Positions 1 to 8,971 of a stretch of 64,000 nucleotides of DNA are shown here, in pieces; the stretch's first letter is position 1; the number at the start of each line of letters is the position of its first letter. The DNA lies in assembly GCA_016185145.1 (NCBI GenBank), contig JACPOB010000068.1, forward strand, positions 49,541 through 113,540, written 5' to 3'. Below the pieces are notes generated by a model. It was not told the DNA's origin. It was given only the letters and a program-made list of their open reading frames with translations, and searched no databases. The DNA is from Rhodospirillales bacterium (GTDB lineage Bacteria; Pseudomonadota; Alphaproteobacteria; Reyranellales; Reyranellaceae). Made by a program: the position numbers and the translations under genes.

Positions 1-2373
1 CACCACGTCGCAGCAGCCCAGGATCGCCGCGTTGCCGGCGAAGCAGCGCCCGGAATTGATGCCGACCAGCGGCGAGGAACCGCTCAGCCGCCCGAAGATG
101 TGGAAGGCCATGGTGTTGAGGCCGGCCACCGACTGCACGTCGACGTCGCCCGGCCGGCCGCCGCCGCCCTCGGTGAAGAAGACCAGCGGCAGGCGCTGCT
201 CCTCGACGATCTCGAACAGCCGGTCCTTCTTGTGATGGTTGGTCTTGCCCTGGGTGCCGGCCAGCACCGTGTAGTCGTAGTGGGCGATCGCCACCCGGCT
301 CCTCTCGGGGCCGAACAGCGAGCCGTTGACGCGGCCGATACCGGTTATCAATCCGTCGGCCGGCGTCTTCTCGATCAGGTCCTCCTGCGTGCGCCGCGTG
401 CGTTGGCTCGCGATGGCGAAGGCGCCCCATTCGACGAAGCTGCCGGGATCGACCAGGTCGTCGAGGTTCTGCCGCGCCGTGCGCTGGTTGGTCCTGCGCC
501 GGCGCGCCACCGATTCGGGCCGCTTGTCGTCGAGCGTCATGGCGCGGCGCTCGAAATACTCGGCAAGATCGGGGCGGATGTAGTCGAGGTCGATCTGGGT
601 CTCGACCACGGCGCCCTTCACCTCGACGTCGGCCTCCTCCACGAACAGCAGAGCGTGGCCCTCGTAGATCGTCTCGCCGGCCTCGACCGCGATCCGCCGC
701 ACATAGCCGCGCGCCGGGCTGCGGATCTCGTGCTGCATCTTCATGGCATCCATGACCAGCAGCGGCTGTCCGGCGGCGACGGCGTCGCCTTCCTTGACCG
801 AAATGCTGACGATCGTGCCCTGCATCGGCGCAGGAACCGGCACCGTGCCTTCCGGCGCATCGGAAGATGCCTGCTCCTCGACTTGCTGCTGCGTCTTGCC
901 GAAGGCGAGCACGGCCAAGGGATCGACGGCGTCGACCTTCGCGCCGGCCTGGCGATTGCCCGAGGCCGGCGCGGCCGCCACCTGGAAGTAGAGGCCGGGC
1001 TGCAGCTGCGCCGCGGCGTCGATCAGCGCCTTGGCCTGCTCATCGACGAAGCGCGTATGCACCTTGTCGGCGCGGAAATCCTTGTGCGCAAGCAGGGCGC
1101 GCAGGAAGGCGATGTTGCTGGGCGCGCCTTCGAGTCGGAACGCCGCCAGCGCGCGCTCGGCTCTCGCCAGCGCATCGGCAAAGTCTGGCGACGGGCTGTG
1201 CACGATCAGCTTGGCGAGCAGCGAATCGAAGTTGGGGTTGGTGCGGTAACCGGCATAGCCGTAGGTATCGACCCGCACGCCCGGACCCGAGGGCGGCTCG
1301 AACACCGTGAGCGTGCCGCCGCCCGGCTTGGCCGAGCCGTCCGCCGTCATGGTCTCCATGTTGATGCGAAGCTGGACGGCATGGCCGCGTGGCCTGGCGT
1401 CGGCGATGCCGGTCCTGGCCAGGGCAACGCCGCCCGCCAGCCGAAGCTGGGTCTTCACCAGATCGACGCCCCACACCTCTTCGGTGACGGTGTGCTCGAC
1501 CTGCAGGCGCGGGTTGGCCTCGATGAAGAAGAACTCATCGCCATCGACCAGGAATTCGAAGGTGCCGAGGCTGCGGTACTTCACGGCCTTCGCCATGGCG
1601 ACGGCGGCGGCGACGATCTTCTTGGCGACCGCCGGCGCGAGGTTGGGACTGGGCGCCAATTCGACGATCTTCTGGCTGCGCCGCTGCACGGTGCATTCGC
1701 GCTCGCCGAGGGCGACGATACCGCCCTTGCCGTCGCCCACGATCTGGACCTCGATGTGGCGCGCGCGACCGACCAGGCGCTCGGCATAGAGATCGCCGTT
1801 GCCGAACGCCGACCTGGCCTCCGCTCCAGCGCGGGCGAAGGCATCCACGAGCTCGCCCTCTTCCTTGACCAGACGCATGCCGCGGCCACCACCACCGGCG
1901 ATGGCCTTCAGGGCGATACCGGACTTTGAGTGCTTCTTGAAGAACGCCGCGGCACCGGCGAGGTCGACGATGCCGGTGCCGGGCAGGACCGGCACCTTGC
2001 TCTTCTGCGCCTGAGCCCGGGCGCGCGCCTTGTCGCCGAACAGTTTCAGCTGATCGGGCGTCGGACCGACGAAGGTGATCTTCGCCTCCGCGCAGGCTTG
2101 CGCGAAGTCCGCGTTCTCCGACAGGAATCCGTAGCCCGGATGCACGGAGTCGCAACCCGCCTTCTTTGCGGCGGCGATCACCGAGGCGATGTCGAGATAC
2201 GCTGCGGCCCCCCGGCCCTTCAGCGCGACGGCCTCGTCGACACGCCGGATGTGCAGCGACGTCGCATCGTCCTCGGAATGGAGGCCGGCGGTGGCGATGC
2301 CGAGCTCGGCGGCGGCCTGGGCGATGCGGATGGCGATCTCGCCACGATTGGCGATCAGGAGTTTCTTGAGCAT
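1..2373 (-). CDS. Fused biotin-dependent acyl-CoA carboxylase (biotin carboxylase-BCCP-carboxyltransferase), 3' end beyond window
   Basis: Carboxylates an acyl-CoA (acetyl-, propionyl- or similar; substrate not readable) using ATP, bicarbonate and biotin. The 791 visible codons begin MLKKLLIANRGEIAIRIA, the classic biotin carboxylase N-terminus. The ATP-grasp glycine loop (AIAGGGGRGMR), ECTVQRRSQKIVELAP and EANPRLQVEHTVTEE follow. A biotinyl domain carries AMKM with the biotinylated lysine at about residue 545. From about residue 600 a carboxyltransferase domain begins (FTEGGGGRPGDVD, then SGRCFAGNAAILGCCD at the edge). Usual systems split biotin carboxylase/BCCP and carboxyltransferase into separate subunits; here they are one chain. 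The reading frame is open at base 1, so the C-terminus is missing from the window. The gene is divergent from the next one, with only 30 bp between starts. Confidence 0.93.
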   Translation of the reverse strand, partial: MLKKLLIANRGEIAIRIAQAAAELGIATAGLHSEDDATSLHIRRVDEAVALKGRGAAAYLDIASVIAAAKKAGCDSVHPGYGFLSENADFAQACAEAKITFVGPTPDQLKLFGDKARARAQAQKSKVPVLPGTGIVDLAGAAAFFKKHSKSGIALKAIAGGGGRGMRLVKEEGELVDAFARAGAEARSAFGNGDLYAERLVGRARHIEVQIVGDGKGGIVALGERECTVQRRSQKIVELAPSPNLAPAVAKKIVAAAVAMAKAVKYRSLGTFEFLVDGDEFFFIEANPRLQVEHTVTEEVWGVDLVKTQLRLAGGVALARTGIADARPRGHAVQLRINMETMTADGSAKPGGGTLTVFEPPSGPGVRVDTYGYAGYRTNPNFDSLLAKLIVHSPSPDFADALARAERALAAFRLEGAPSNIAFLRALLAHKDFRADKVHTRFVDEQAKALIDAAAQLQPGLYFQVAAAPASGNRQAGAKVDAVDPLAVLAFGKTQQQVEEQASSDAPEGTVPVPAPMQGTIVSISVKEGDAVAAGQPLLVMDAMKMQHEIRSPARGYVRRIAVEAGETIYEGHALLFVEEADVEVKGAVVETQIDLDYIRPDLAEYFERRAMTLDDKRPESVARRRRTNQRTARQNLDDLVDPGSFVEWGAFAIASQRTRRTQEDLIEKTPADGLITGIGRVNGSLFGPERSRVAIAHYDYTVLAGTQGKTNHHKKDRLFEIVEEQRLPLVFFTEGGGGRPGDVDVQSVAGLNTMAFHIFGRLSGSSPLVGINSGRCFAGNAAILGCCDVV

Positions 2374-2403
2374 GTCGATGCGATACGGGGTAAAACCCCT
2401 CCC

Positions 2404-2862
2404 ATGTCGAAAAGGCTGCTCATTGTGGCGCACGCACCGTCGGAGAACACCCTCTCCCTGCGTGCGGCCGTGGAGCGCGGCGCGCTGGGCGAAACGGGTA
2501 TCGACGTGAGGGTCGCGGCGCCCCTGCAGGCCGGGCCCGACGACGTGCTGGCCGCGCAAGCCGTCATCCTCGGCACGACGGAGAACCTGGGCTACATGAG
2601 CGGCGCGCTGAAGGATTTCTTCGACCGTTCCTACAATCCGCTGCTCGAGAAGACGCAGGGGCTGCCGGCAGCCCTCTACATCCGCGCCGGCAGCGACGGC
2701 ACCGGCACGCGCCGCGGCGTCGAGACCATCCTCACCGGCCTGCGCTGGCGCCTGGTCCAGGAGCCGCTGATCTGCCGGGGACCCTGGCAGCCCGCCTTCG
2801 TCGAGCAATGCGAGGAGCTGGGCGCGGCCATGGCGGCAGGACTGGCGGCAGGAATCTTCTAG
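2404..2862 (+). CDS. Flavodoxin/NAD(P)H-dependent FMN reductase-like protein
   Basis: A 152-residue single-domain protein beginning MSKRLLIVAHAPSENT, a flavodoxin-fold first strand and phosphate loop. At about residues 57-74 it has GTTENLGYMSGALKDFFD, the flavin-contacting loop of flavodoxin and NADPH:FMN reductase-like proteins. It probably binds FMN and moves electrons in the cytoplasm; the partner is unknown. The ATG at 2404 is chosen because the fold starts at once. An in-frame upstream extension would run antisense through the carboxylase. It is divergent from the carboxylase and its 3' end abuts a palindromic repeat. Confidence 0.8.
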   Translation: MSKRLLIVAHAPSENTLSLRAAVERGALGETGIDVRVAAPLQAGPDDVLAAQAVILGTTENLGYMSGALKDFFDRSYNPLLEKTQGLPAALYIRAGSDGTGTRRGVETILTGLRWRLVQEPLICRGPWQPAFVEQCEELGAAMAAGLAAGIF

Positions 2863-2932
2863 TCTTCCGGACCGCGAGCTTCCAGCTCGCTCATGATTCA
2901 TGAGCGCGCGAGGACGCGCGCGGTCCGGAAGA
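2863..2932. repeat. Palindromic repeat family A, copy 1
   Basis: A 70 bp intergenic element bounded by perfect 14-base inverted arms, TCTTCCGGACCGCG and CGCGGTCCGGAAGA. It has inner stems around CCAGCTCGC and TCATGATTCATGA. It starts immediately after the stop codon of the flavodoxin-like gene, in a convergent gap, where its hairpin could end transcription from both sides. Related copies lie at 19900, 30692 and 36367. Confidence 0.85.
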
Positions 2933-2944
2933 GCATGATGCCGG

Positions 2945-3706
2945 TCAGGGACCGAGCACGCCGAGCGCGTCTCGAATCGGAGCGGACGAGATCTGCAACA
3001 GCCCGCTGAATGGATTGTTCAACTCCAGGATCAGGAAGATCGCACCCGACGCCGAAAGGGCAATAATCGCCAGGACCGCGGCGCTGGTCGCATTGATCGG
3101 GGAGAACAGCGTGAATCCGGCGAACAGCATGGTCAGCCAGAAGATCACCACCACGAGAAGCGCCGCCGGCAGGCCGGCATCCACTTCCTCAAACAGCAAC
3201 ACGCGCGCCTCGGTGATGGCCGACGTCGTAGCGAGGGCGCGGAACTTGAGGCTCCGTTGAACGTCGTTCTGGGGCGTCAGGGCTTCGATGGCCGAGAACA
3301 CCAGGTCTCCCTCCATGCCTGGCTGGTATGGCGCACCCGTTGGTGACTGCACGGCGCGCTGCCCCCAGATTCGCCCGATCAAGGCGGGAATCGCCTGTCG
3401 CTGCAATTCGCGGGCGTGACGCGTTTCCGGTCCATAGCGCTTGAGCTGACTGTCCTGAAGAACCAGCTTCTCCGCGATTTGCCTGATTTCCTGGCGCTGG
3501 ATGTCATAGGTGTTCTTGGCGGAGGTGATCAGCAAACCCAGCACCAGGGCCGTGATAGTGGCGACCAGCCCGGAGCCCAGCCGCACGACATCCTTCGAAT
3601 GGTCGTTCAGATGATGCTTAGGCAGGTTCCTGCGAAGCAGGATGCCCACGCAGGAGCCGCCCAGCATCAGCAGGGCGGCGAGCAGCGAGATGGCGAGCGC
3701 GTTCAA
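2945..3706 (-). CDS. Bestrophin-like/DUF4239-type membrane protein
   Basis: A 253-residue inner-membrane protein. Hydrophobic segments lie at about residues 4-22, 46-64, 178-200 and 207-230. A polar stretch between segments 2 and 3 carries helical text such as QRQEIRQIAEKLVLQDSQLKRYG. Two N-terminal and two C-terminal membrane segments around a soluble helical middle match the bestrophin-like domain (DUF4239) proteins. True bestrophins are anion channels, but channel activity is not established for this bacterial family. It ends convergently with the flavodoxin-like gene and starts 9 bp from the stop of the upstream SDR, so the two may share a transcript. Confidence 0.7.
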   Translation of the reverse strand: MNALAISLLAALLMLGGSCVGILLRRNLPKHHLNDHSKDVVRLGSGLVATITALVLGLLITSAKNTYDIQRQEIRQIAEKLVLQDSQLKRYGPETRHARELQRQAIPALIGRIWGQRAVQSPTGAPYQPGMEGDLVFSAIEALTPQNDVQRSLKFRALATTSAITEARVLLFEEVDAGLPAALLVVVIFWLTMLFAGFTLFSPINATSAAVLAIIALSASGAIFLILELNNPFSGLLQISSAPIRDALGVLGP

Positions 3707-3715
3707 GTCGGCTGC

Positions 3716-4519
3716 TCAGTGGGCGGTCCAGCCACCATCGACGACCAGGCCCGCCCCGGTCATGAAGCCCGCATCGTCCGATGCGAGGAACACGATGCCC
3801 TTGGCGATGTCGTCGGCGACACCGAGCCGGCCGATCGGGTGCAGGGCGAGCGTGGTCTGGCGCGCCTTTTCGGTGTCGTTGGTGCCCTGCTGGCGGGCGC
3901 GCATGGCGAAGGTCTGCTGGCCCATGTCGGTCTCGATCAAACCGGGATGGATCGAGTTGACCCGGATCTTGTAGCCCTTGCGACCGAACTCCAGCGCCGT
4001 CGACTTGGTGAACAATGTGACGCCGCCCTTGGTCAGAGAATAGAGCGGGTCGAGCTGGGAGCCGACGAGCCCGGCGATCGACGCGAGGTTGACGATGGCG
4101 GCGCCGTGCGGACTCTTCGGTCCGCTCTCCTTGAGATGCGGCAGCGCCGCGCGCGTGCCCAGCACGACACCGGTCAGATTGACCGCGACGAGCTTGTTCC
4201 ATTCGTCGAGCGTGGCGTCTTCGACACCCTTGCCGTTGAAGACGCCGGCGTTGTTCACCAGCACGTCGAGCTTGCCGAACGTCTTGACCGTGGCGTCCAT
4301 CGCGGCCGCCCAACTGGCCTCGTTCGTGACGTCGAGCGAAACGTAGAGAGCCTGCCCGCCCGCCGCCTCGATCTCCTTCGCCGTCTGCCGGCCGCGCTCA
4401 TCGAGCACGTCGCCGATCGCCACCTTGGCGCCAGCCTGCGCCATCAACTTGGCCGTGGCGCCGCCGATGCCGCGCGCCGCGCCCGACAGGAACGCAACCT
4501 TGCCGTCAAGCCTGTTCAT
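3716..4519 (-). CDS. SDR family NAD(P)-dependent oxidoreductase
   Basis: A classical short-chain dehydrogenase of 267 residues. It has the nucleotide-binding motif SGAARGIGG near residue 12, NNAGVFNG at about 90, the catalytic Ser in NLASIAGLVG, and YxxxK as YSLTK at about 160. The C-terminal LVVDGGW is typical. It probably interconverts a secondary alcohol and a ketone; the substrate is not readable. The start at 4519 is preceded by an AGGAGG-like site (GATCAGGAGGAAGC). The longer ORF with 27 more codons has no SDR homology in its extension. It is divergent from the tctBAC operon, with 86 bp between starts, which could place it in the same regulon. Confidence 0.9.
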   Translation of the reverse strand: MNRLDGKVAFLSGAARGIGGATAKLMAQAGAKVAIGDVLDERGRQTAKEIEAAGGQALYVSLDVTNEASWAAAMDATVKTFGKLDVLVNNAGVFNGKGVEDATLDEWNKLVAVNLTGVVLGTRAALPHLKESGPKSPHGAAIVNLASIAGLVGSQLDPLYSLTKGGVTLFTKSTALEFGRKGYKIRVNSIHPGLIETDMGQQTFAMRARQQGTNDTEKARQTTLALHPIGRLGVADDIAKGIVFLASDDAGFMTGAGLVVDGGWTAH

Positions 4520-4605
4520 GCTTCCTCCTGATCTTTCACCTGATGCCGATTTGGCTCTATGCTGCCTGCCAGAAGAGCAAAAGAAAACTGGGAGGGCCAC
4601 CGGGC

Positions 4606-5070
4606 ATGCGCCAAGGTCGGCTTGTTGCGACCGGCGCCATGCTGGTCTTCTGTCTGTTCGCGATATGGCAATCGCTGCTGCTGCCGTTGACCGATCGCCT
4701 GGGTCCCGGCCCGGGCTTCTTTCCGTTCTGGCTGGCCCTGATCGGCACGGTGCTCGCCGTCGCGCTGCTGGTCTCGACGTTTCGCGAAGCGGCCGATCCT
4801 TCCGACGGTGAGACTCGGATCCTGCCCCACGGTCCCGGGGCGATGCGTTGGCTTGCCATTGTGCTGCTGCTGGCGGCGGTCACGCTGGTGATGGAATACG
4901 TGGGCTTCCGGATCTCCATGCTCGTGTTCAACGCCGCGCTCGTGATCGCCCTGGGCGACCGGCGGTGGTGGGTGATCGCCGTCTTCTCCGCACTGGGCAG
5001 CTTCGGCGTCTACTACGTCTTCACCACCTGGCTGGATGTGCTCCTGCCGGTCGGCCAGTTGGGGATCTAG
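4606..5070 (+). CDS. tctB: Tripartite tricarboxylate transporter small membrane subunit TctB
   Basis: A 154-residue membrane protein with about four hydrophobic helices. LGPGPGFFPFWLALIGTVLA near residue 30 is the recognisable TctB/DUF1468 signature. TctB is the small integral-membrane subunit of TTT transporters, which import carboxylates driven by an ion gradient with the help of a periplasmic receptor. The ATG at 4606 is preferred over the longer reading frame from 4543 because GGGAGG lies 11 bases upstream and the hydrophobic segment begins directly after MRQGRL. It is followed after 3 bp by tctA. Confidence 0.9.
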   Translation: MRQGRLVATGAMLVFCLFAIWQSLLLPLTDRLGPGPGFFPFWLALIGTVLAVALLVSTFREAADPSDGETRILPHGPGAMRWLAIVLLLAAVTLVMEYVGFRISMLVFNAALVIALGDRRWWVIAVFSALGSFGVYYVFTTWLDVLLPVGQLGI

Positions 5071-5073
5071 ACC

Positions 5074-6573
5074 GTGGAATCCCTCGGCTATCTTCTGTCG
5101 GGCTTTGCCGCGGCATTGTCCTGGCAGTACCTGCTCTATGCCCTGGTCGGCTGCACGCTGGGCACGCTGATCGGCGTGCTGCCAGGCCTCGGGCCCGCTG
5201 CCGGCACGGCGATCCTGATCCCGCTGACGTTCAGCCTCGACCCGACCGGCGCCATCATCATGCTGAGCGCCATCTACTATGGCGCCATGTATGGCGGCAC
5301 CATCACGTCGGTGCTGATCAACGTGCCGGGCGAGGCCGCCTCGGTCATCACCTGCATCGACGGCCACCAGATGGCGCGCCAGGGCCGCGCCGGGTCGGCG
5401 CTCGGCATCGCGGCCATCGGTTCGTTCGTCGGCGGCACGCTCGCCACCGTGGCGCTGGTCGTCGTCGCCATGCCGCTCGCCTCGCTGGCGCTGAAGTTCG
5501 GCCCCGCCGAGTTCTTCGCCCTGATGGTGGCGGGTCTCTGCCTGGTGGTCGGCCTCGCCGGCAAGAACATCCTGGCGGCGCTGCTGATGACGGTGATCGG
5601 CCTGCTGCTGGCCATGAGCGGCCTCGATCCGGTGCGCGGCGCGCCGCGCTTCACCTTCGGCATCGAGGAACTGTTCGACGGCATAGGCTTCGTGCCCGTC
5701 GTCATGGGCCTGTTCGGCGTCGCCGAGCTGCTGCTGGCGGCCGAGACCCGGCAGGCCCGCATGATCGAGGCCGAGCTCAAGAGCTGGATGCCGACCAGGC
5801 AGGAATGCAAGGACTCCGCCGGCGCCATCGGCCGCGGCACCGTCGTGGGCTTCATCCTGGGGCTGATCCCCGGCGTCGGCGCGATCGTGCCGACCTTCAT
5901 GGCCTATGTGCTGGAGAAGCGCGTGTCCAGGACACCCGAGCGCTTCGGCAAGGGGGCGATCGAGGGCGTGGCCTCGGCCGAGACGGCCAACAATGCCTAC
6001 GCCAATGCGGCGATGGTACCCTTGCTGGCGCTCGGCATCCCGAGCTCGCCGACCATCGCCGTGCTGATGGGCGCCTTCATCATCAACGGCATCACGCCCG
6101 GGCCCTTCCTGTTCAAGGAACAGCCTGCCCTCGTGTGGACCGTGATCGCGAGCTTCTTCGTCGGCAATGCGCTGCTGCTGATCCTGAACCTGCCGCTGGT
6201 CGGCCTGTGGGCCAAGCTGCTCAAGATTCCCTTCAGCTACATGTGCGCCGGCGTGCTGATCTTCTGCGTGATCGGCGCCTACGGCCTGAAGCAGAGCCTG
6301 TTCGACGTCTGGGTGATGCTGGGCTTCGGCATCATCGGCTACCTGCTGCGCAAGCTCGACTTCCCGATAGCCCCCGCCATCCTGGCGCTGATCCTGGGCC
6401 CGATGATGGAGAAATCGCTGCGCACGACGCTGGAAATCTCCGGCGGCAGCTTCGCGATCTTCCTCGACCGGCCGGTGGCGCTCGCTTTGCTCGCGGTGCC
6501 GGTGATCGTGATCGGTTTTCTCGTCTTCAAGCCACGCTCGCTTGCGCCGCTCAGGGAGAGCGACGTCGACTGA
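5074..6573 (+). CDS. tctA: Tripartite tricarboxylate transporter large membrane subunit TctA
   Basis: A 499-residue polytopic permease with GTG start. The TctA hallmarks are present: GVLPGLGPAAGTA at about residue 38, GGTITSVLINVPGEA at about 70, and a second related repeat GLIPGVGAIVPTFMAY at about 267. NNAYANAAMVPLLALGIP follows. It forms the translocation pathway of the TTT carboxylate importer with TctB. The spacing to tctB is 3 bp and to tctC 38 bp, so this is one operon with all three components. The substrate could be citrate, another di- or tricarboxylate, or an aromatic acid. Confidence 0.95.
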   Translation: MESLGYLLSGFAAALSWQYLLYALVGCTLGTLIGVLPGLGPAAGTAILIPLTFSLDPTGAIIMLSAIYYGAMYGGTITSVLINVPGEAASVITCIDGHQMARQGRAGSALGIAAIGSFVGGTLATVALVVVAMPLASLALKFGPAEFFALMVAGLCLVVGLAGKNILAALLMTVIGLLLAMSGLDPVRGAPRFTFGIEELFDGIGFVPVVMGLFGVAELLLAAETRQARMIEAELKSWMPTRQECKDSAGAIGRGTVVGFILGLIPGVGAIVPTFMAYVLEKRVSRTPERFGKGAIEGVASAETANNAYANAAMVPLLALGIPSSPTIAVLMGAFIINGITPGPFLFKEQPALVWTVIASFFVGNALLLILNLPLVGLWAKLLKIPFSYMCAGVLIFCVIGAYGLKQSLFDVWVMLGFGIIGYLLRKLDFPIAPAILALILGPMMEKSLRTTLEISGGSFAIFLDRPVALALLAVPVIVIGFLVFKPRSLAPLRESDVD

Positions 6574-6611
6574 ACAAGAGGTTGCTTCGTCAGAACAAAA
6601 GGGAGGAAAAC

Positions 6612-7580
6612 ATGCTCATCCGTCGTCGTACCGTGCTCGCCGCATCGGCAGCCACCGCCATGGCCGGCCCGGCCCTGGCGCAGAACTATCCGCGCCGCGC
6701 CATACAGCTCATCGTCGCCTTCCCGGCCGGCGGCAGCACCGACGTCGGGGCGCGCATCCTGGCCGCGGCGGCCGAGAAGGACTTCGGCCAGCCGGTCACG
6801 GTGGTGAACAAGGCGGGCGCCGGCGGCCAGATCGGCTTCACCGAGGCGGCGCGCGCCCGGCCGGATGGCTACACGCTCTGCTTCCTCAACCTGCCCGGCA
6901 TCAACACCATCACGCTCGATCCCGAGCGCAAGGCAGCGTTCACCATCGACAGCTTCATTCCCGTCGTGAACCAGGTGCTCGATCCCGGCCTGGTCTGGGT
7001 CAAGGGCGACAGCCCCTACAAGACGCTGGCCGACCTGATCGATGCCGCAAAGAAGAACCCCGGCAAGATCAGCGCCTGCACCACGGGCATCCTGAGCGAC
7101 GACCATCTCGCCATCCTGATGATGCAGGAGGCGACGGGTGCCGAGTTCCGCATCGTCCATTTCGACGGCGGCGCGCAGCAGATCACCGGCGTGCTGGGCG
7201 GCCATGTCGACTGCGCCTTCGACAATGTCGGCGGCGTCTTCAAGCGCGTGCAGTCGGGCGAGTGCCGCGGGCTCTGCGTCACCGACAGCGAGCGCTCGAA
7301 GTTCCTGCCCAACGTGCCGACCACCAAGGAGCTGGGCTTCCCGACGGTCATCTCGTCCTCGACGCGCGGCGTCGGTGCGCCCAAGGGCACGCCGGCCGAC
7401 GTCATCAAGGTGATCGAGACCAACTTCCTGAAGGCGATCAACAGCCCGGAAATGAAGGAGAAGATGGACGCGGTCGGCCTGGCGTTGAAACCGATGGTCG
7501 GTGCGGAATACGCGAAGTACTACGCCGACCTGCAGGCGCAGGCGAAGAAGTACACGGATTGGGCGCTGAAGATGAGGTAA
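6612..7580 (+). CDS. tctC: TctC/Bug-family periplasmic solute receptor
   Basis: A 322-residue exported protein. The N-terminus MLIRRRTVLAASAATAMAG and cleavage near ALAQ-NYPRR form a signal peptide. The mature protein starts RRAIQLIVAFPAGGSTDV, the carboxylate-binding P-loop-like motif of Bug proteins. NKAGAGGQIGFTEAARARPDGYTL and FDGGAQQITGVLGGHVDCAFDN are further family landmarks. It captures the substrate in the periplasm for TctAB. GGGAGGAAAAC precedes the ATG. It is the only one of the three TctC genes in this window that sits with its own membrane subunits. Confidence 0.93.
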   Translation: MLIRRRTVLAASAATAMAGPALAQNYPRRAIQLIVAFPAGGSTDVGARILAAAAEKDFGQPVTVVNKAGAGGQIGFTEAARARPDGYTLCFLNLPGINTITLDPERKAAFTIDSFIPVVNQVLDPGLVWVKGDSPYKTLADLIDAAKKNPGKISACTTGILSDDHLAILMMQEATGAEFRIVHFDGGAQQITGVLGGHVDCAFDNVGGVFKRVQSGECRGLCVTDSERSKFLPNVPTTKELGFPTVISSSTRGVGAPKGTPADVIKVIETNFLKAINSPEMKEKMDAVGLALKPMVGAEYAKYYADLQAQAKKYTDWALKMR

Positions 7581-7625
7581 GGCGCCGTCATCGGCGCCGG
7601 CGGGCGTAAGCGCCTTCTGAGGCGC
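7581..7625 (+). terminator. Two small hairpins after the tctBAC operon
   Basis: Directly after the tctC stop codon a 7-base stem (GGCGCCG, loop TCAT, CGGCGCC, 7581-7598) is followed by a 6-base stem (GCGCCT and AGGCGC, 7610-7625). Neither is followed by a T-run. This could be a Rho-assisted terminator or a 3' stabilising structure; terminator function is inference. Confidence 0.35.
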
Positions 7626-7731
7626 GGTAGCCCGCACAGCGCAGAAATGACGAGGCTGCTGCAATCGTGCCCATTCTGAACCGCGCGGCTCTCGCGCTTG
7701 GTTACAAGCGCTGCCGCCCGCCGTTGACGCG

Positions 7732-8955
7732 CTAAGAGCGCGTCAACTTGTTGAACGGCACGTCCTTGTCCACGCGCACGTCCGCCGGCATGCCGAGCAC
7801 GCGCTCGGCCACGATGTTGCGCAGGATCTCGTCGGTGCCGCCGGCGATGCGGAAGCCCGCGCCGCCGATCCATTGCGCCTGGAAGCCCGCGGCGTGCGGC
7901 ACCTCCTCCTTCATGATGCCGGCCGGGCCCATCAGTTCCATGGCGAAGGCGCCCATGTCCTGCATCTTGGGGGCGGCCACGATCTTGATGATCGACGATT
8001 CCGGCCCGGGCGTCTGGCCCTTTGAGAGCGCCGTCAAGGTGCGGTAGCGCGTGAGCTTCAGGCCCTGCTGCTGGACGTACCAGTCGGCGATCTTGCTGCG
8101 GACCTGCTGGTTGCGGATCGCTGGACCATCTTCGAGGTCGGTGTCACGCGCGAGCTCCATCAGCTCGTCGACGTCGAGGCCGCCCGAGGGCATGCCGACC
8201 GCCAGCCGCTCGTTCATCAGCGTTGTCAGGGCCGCCTTCCAGCCCTCGCCGACCTTGCCCAGGCGCTGGCTGTCGGGGACGCGCACGTCGGTGAAGAACA
8301 CCTCGTTGAAGTTGGCACCGCCCGACATCTGCTTGATCGGCCGCACCTCGACACCCGGCGCCTTCATCGACAGGAAGAACATCGTCAGCCCCTGGTGCTT
8401 GGGCACGTTGGGATCGGTGCGGGTGATGATGATGCCGTAGTCGCTGTAGTGCGCGCCCGAGGTCCAGACCTTCTGGCCGTTGATCACCCAGCCGTCGCCG
8501 TCACGCTCGGCGCGGGTGCGGATGCCGGCGACGTCGGAGCCGGCGGCGGGCTCGGAGAAGAGCTGGCACCACACCTCCTCGCCGTGCAGCGCGGGCTTCA
8601 CATAACGCTGGAGCTGCTCGGGCGTGGCATAGGCCATCATGGTCGGGATGCACATGCCGAGCCCGATGTCGAAGAAGCCGAGCGGCACCAGGTAGTTCGC
8701 TTCCTCCTGCTGGTAGATCACCTGCAGGATGGGCGAGCCGCCGCGGCCGCCATATTCCTTGGGCCAGGTGATGCGCGCATAGCCCGCCTTGGCCTTCTTG
8801 TCCTGCCAGGCCTTGGCCTTCTTCAGGAGCTCGGGATCGTCGTTGCGGGCGCGGAAGGCGGCCTTGTCGTCGCTCTTGCGCGTGGCGTTGGCGTCGAGCC
8901 AGGTGCGCACTTCCTTGCGGAAGGCGGCTTCTTCGGGAGTGTCGTTGAAGTCCAT
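7732..8955 (-). CDS. Acyl-CoA dehydrogenase, 407 aa subunit
   Basis: An FAD-dependent enzyme that introduces the alpha-beta double bond of an acyl-CoA thioester. The N-terminal helical domain begins MDFNDTPEEAAFRKEV. The middle beta domain has FSEPAAGSDVAGIRTRAERDG and NGQKVWTSGAHYSDYG, which bind flavin and substrate. The C-terminal helical domain ends with IAGGTDEILRNIVAERVLG. Where medium-chain enzymes have the catalytic Glu of YEGT, this protein reads AGGT, so the base may lie elsewhere or in the partner. It is followed downstream on the same strand by no gene. Upstream, across a family B repeat, is a second acyl-CoA dehydrogenase, suggesting a two-subunit enzyme. Confidence 0.93.
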   Translation of the reverse strand: MDFNDTPEEAAFRKEVRTWLDANATRKSDDKAAFRARNDDPELLKKAKAWQDKKAKAGYARITWPKEYGGRGGSPILQVIYQQEEANYLVPLGFFDIGLGMCIPTMMAYATPEQLQRYVKPALHGEEVWCQLFSEPAAGSDVAGIRTRAERDGDGWVINGQKVWTSGAHYSDYGIIITRTDPNVPKHQGLTMFFLSMKAPGVEVRPIKQMSGGANFNEVFFTDVRVPDSQRLGKVGEGWKAALTTLMNERLAVGMPSGGLDVDELMELARDTDLEDGPAIRNQQVRSKIADWYVQQQGLKLTRYRTLTALSKGQTPGPESSIIKIVAAPKMQDMGAFAMELMGPAGIMKEEVPHAAGFQAQWIGGAGFRIAGGTDEILRNIVAERVLGMPADVRVDKDVPFNKLTRS

Positions 8956-8971
8956 CTGTCTCCTCCAATCG

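Noticed and set aside
100..1929. 609-codon + strand frame antisense to the carboxylase
   Set aside because: It follows the third-position GC pattern of the opposite gene, has no domain, and the minus strand encodes a clear carboxylase over the whole stretch.
4848..6600. Long + strand frame running through tctA in another register and on into tctC
   Set aside because: The tctA frame has the family motifs. The other register reads as Arg/His/Gly-rich noise until it happens to join the true tctC frame at 6612.
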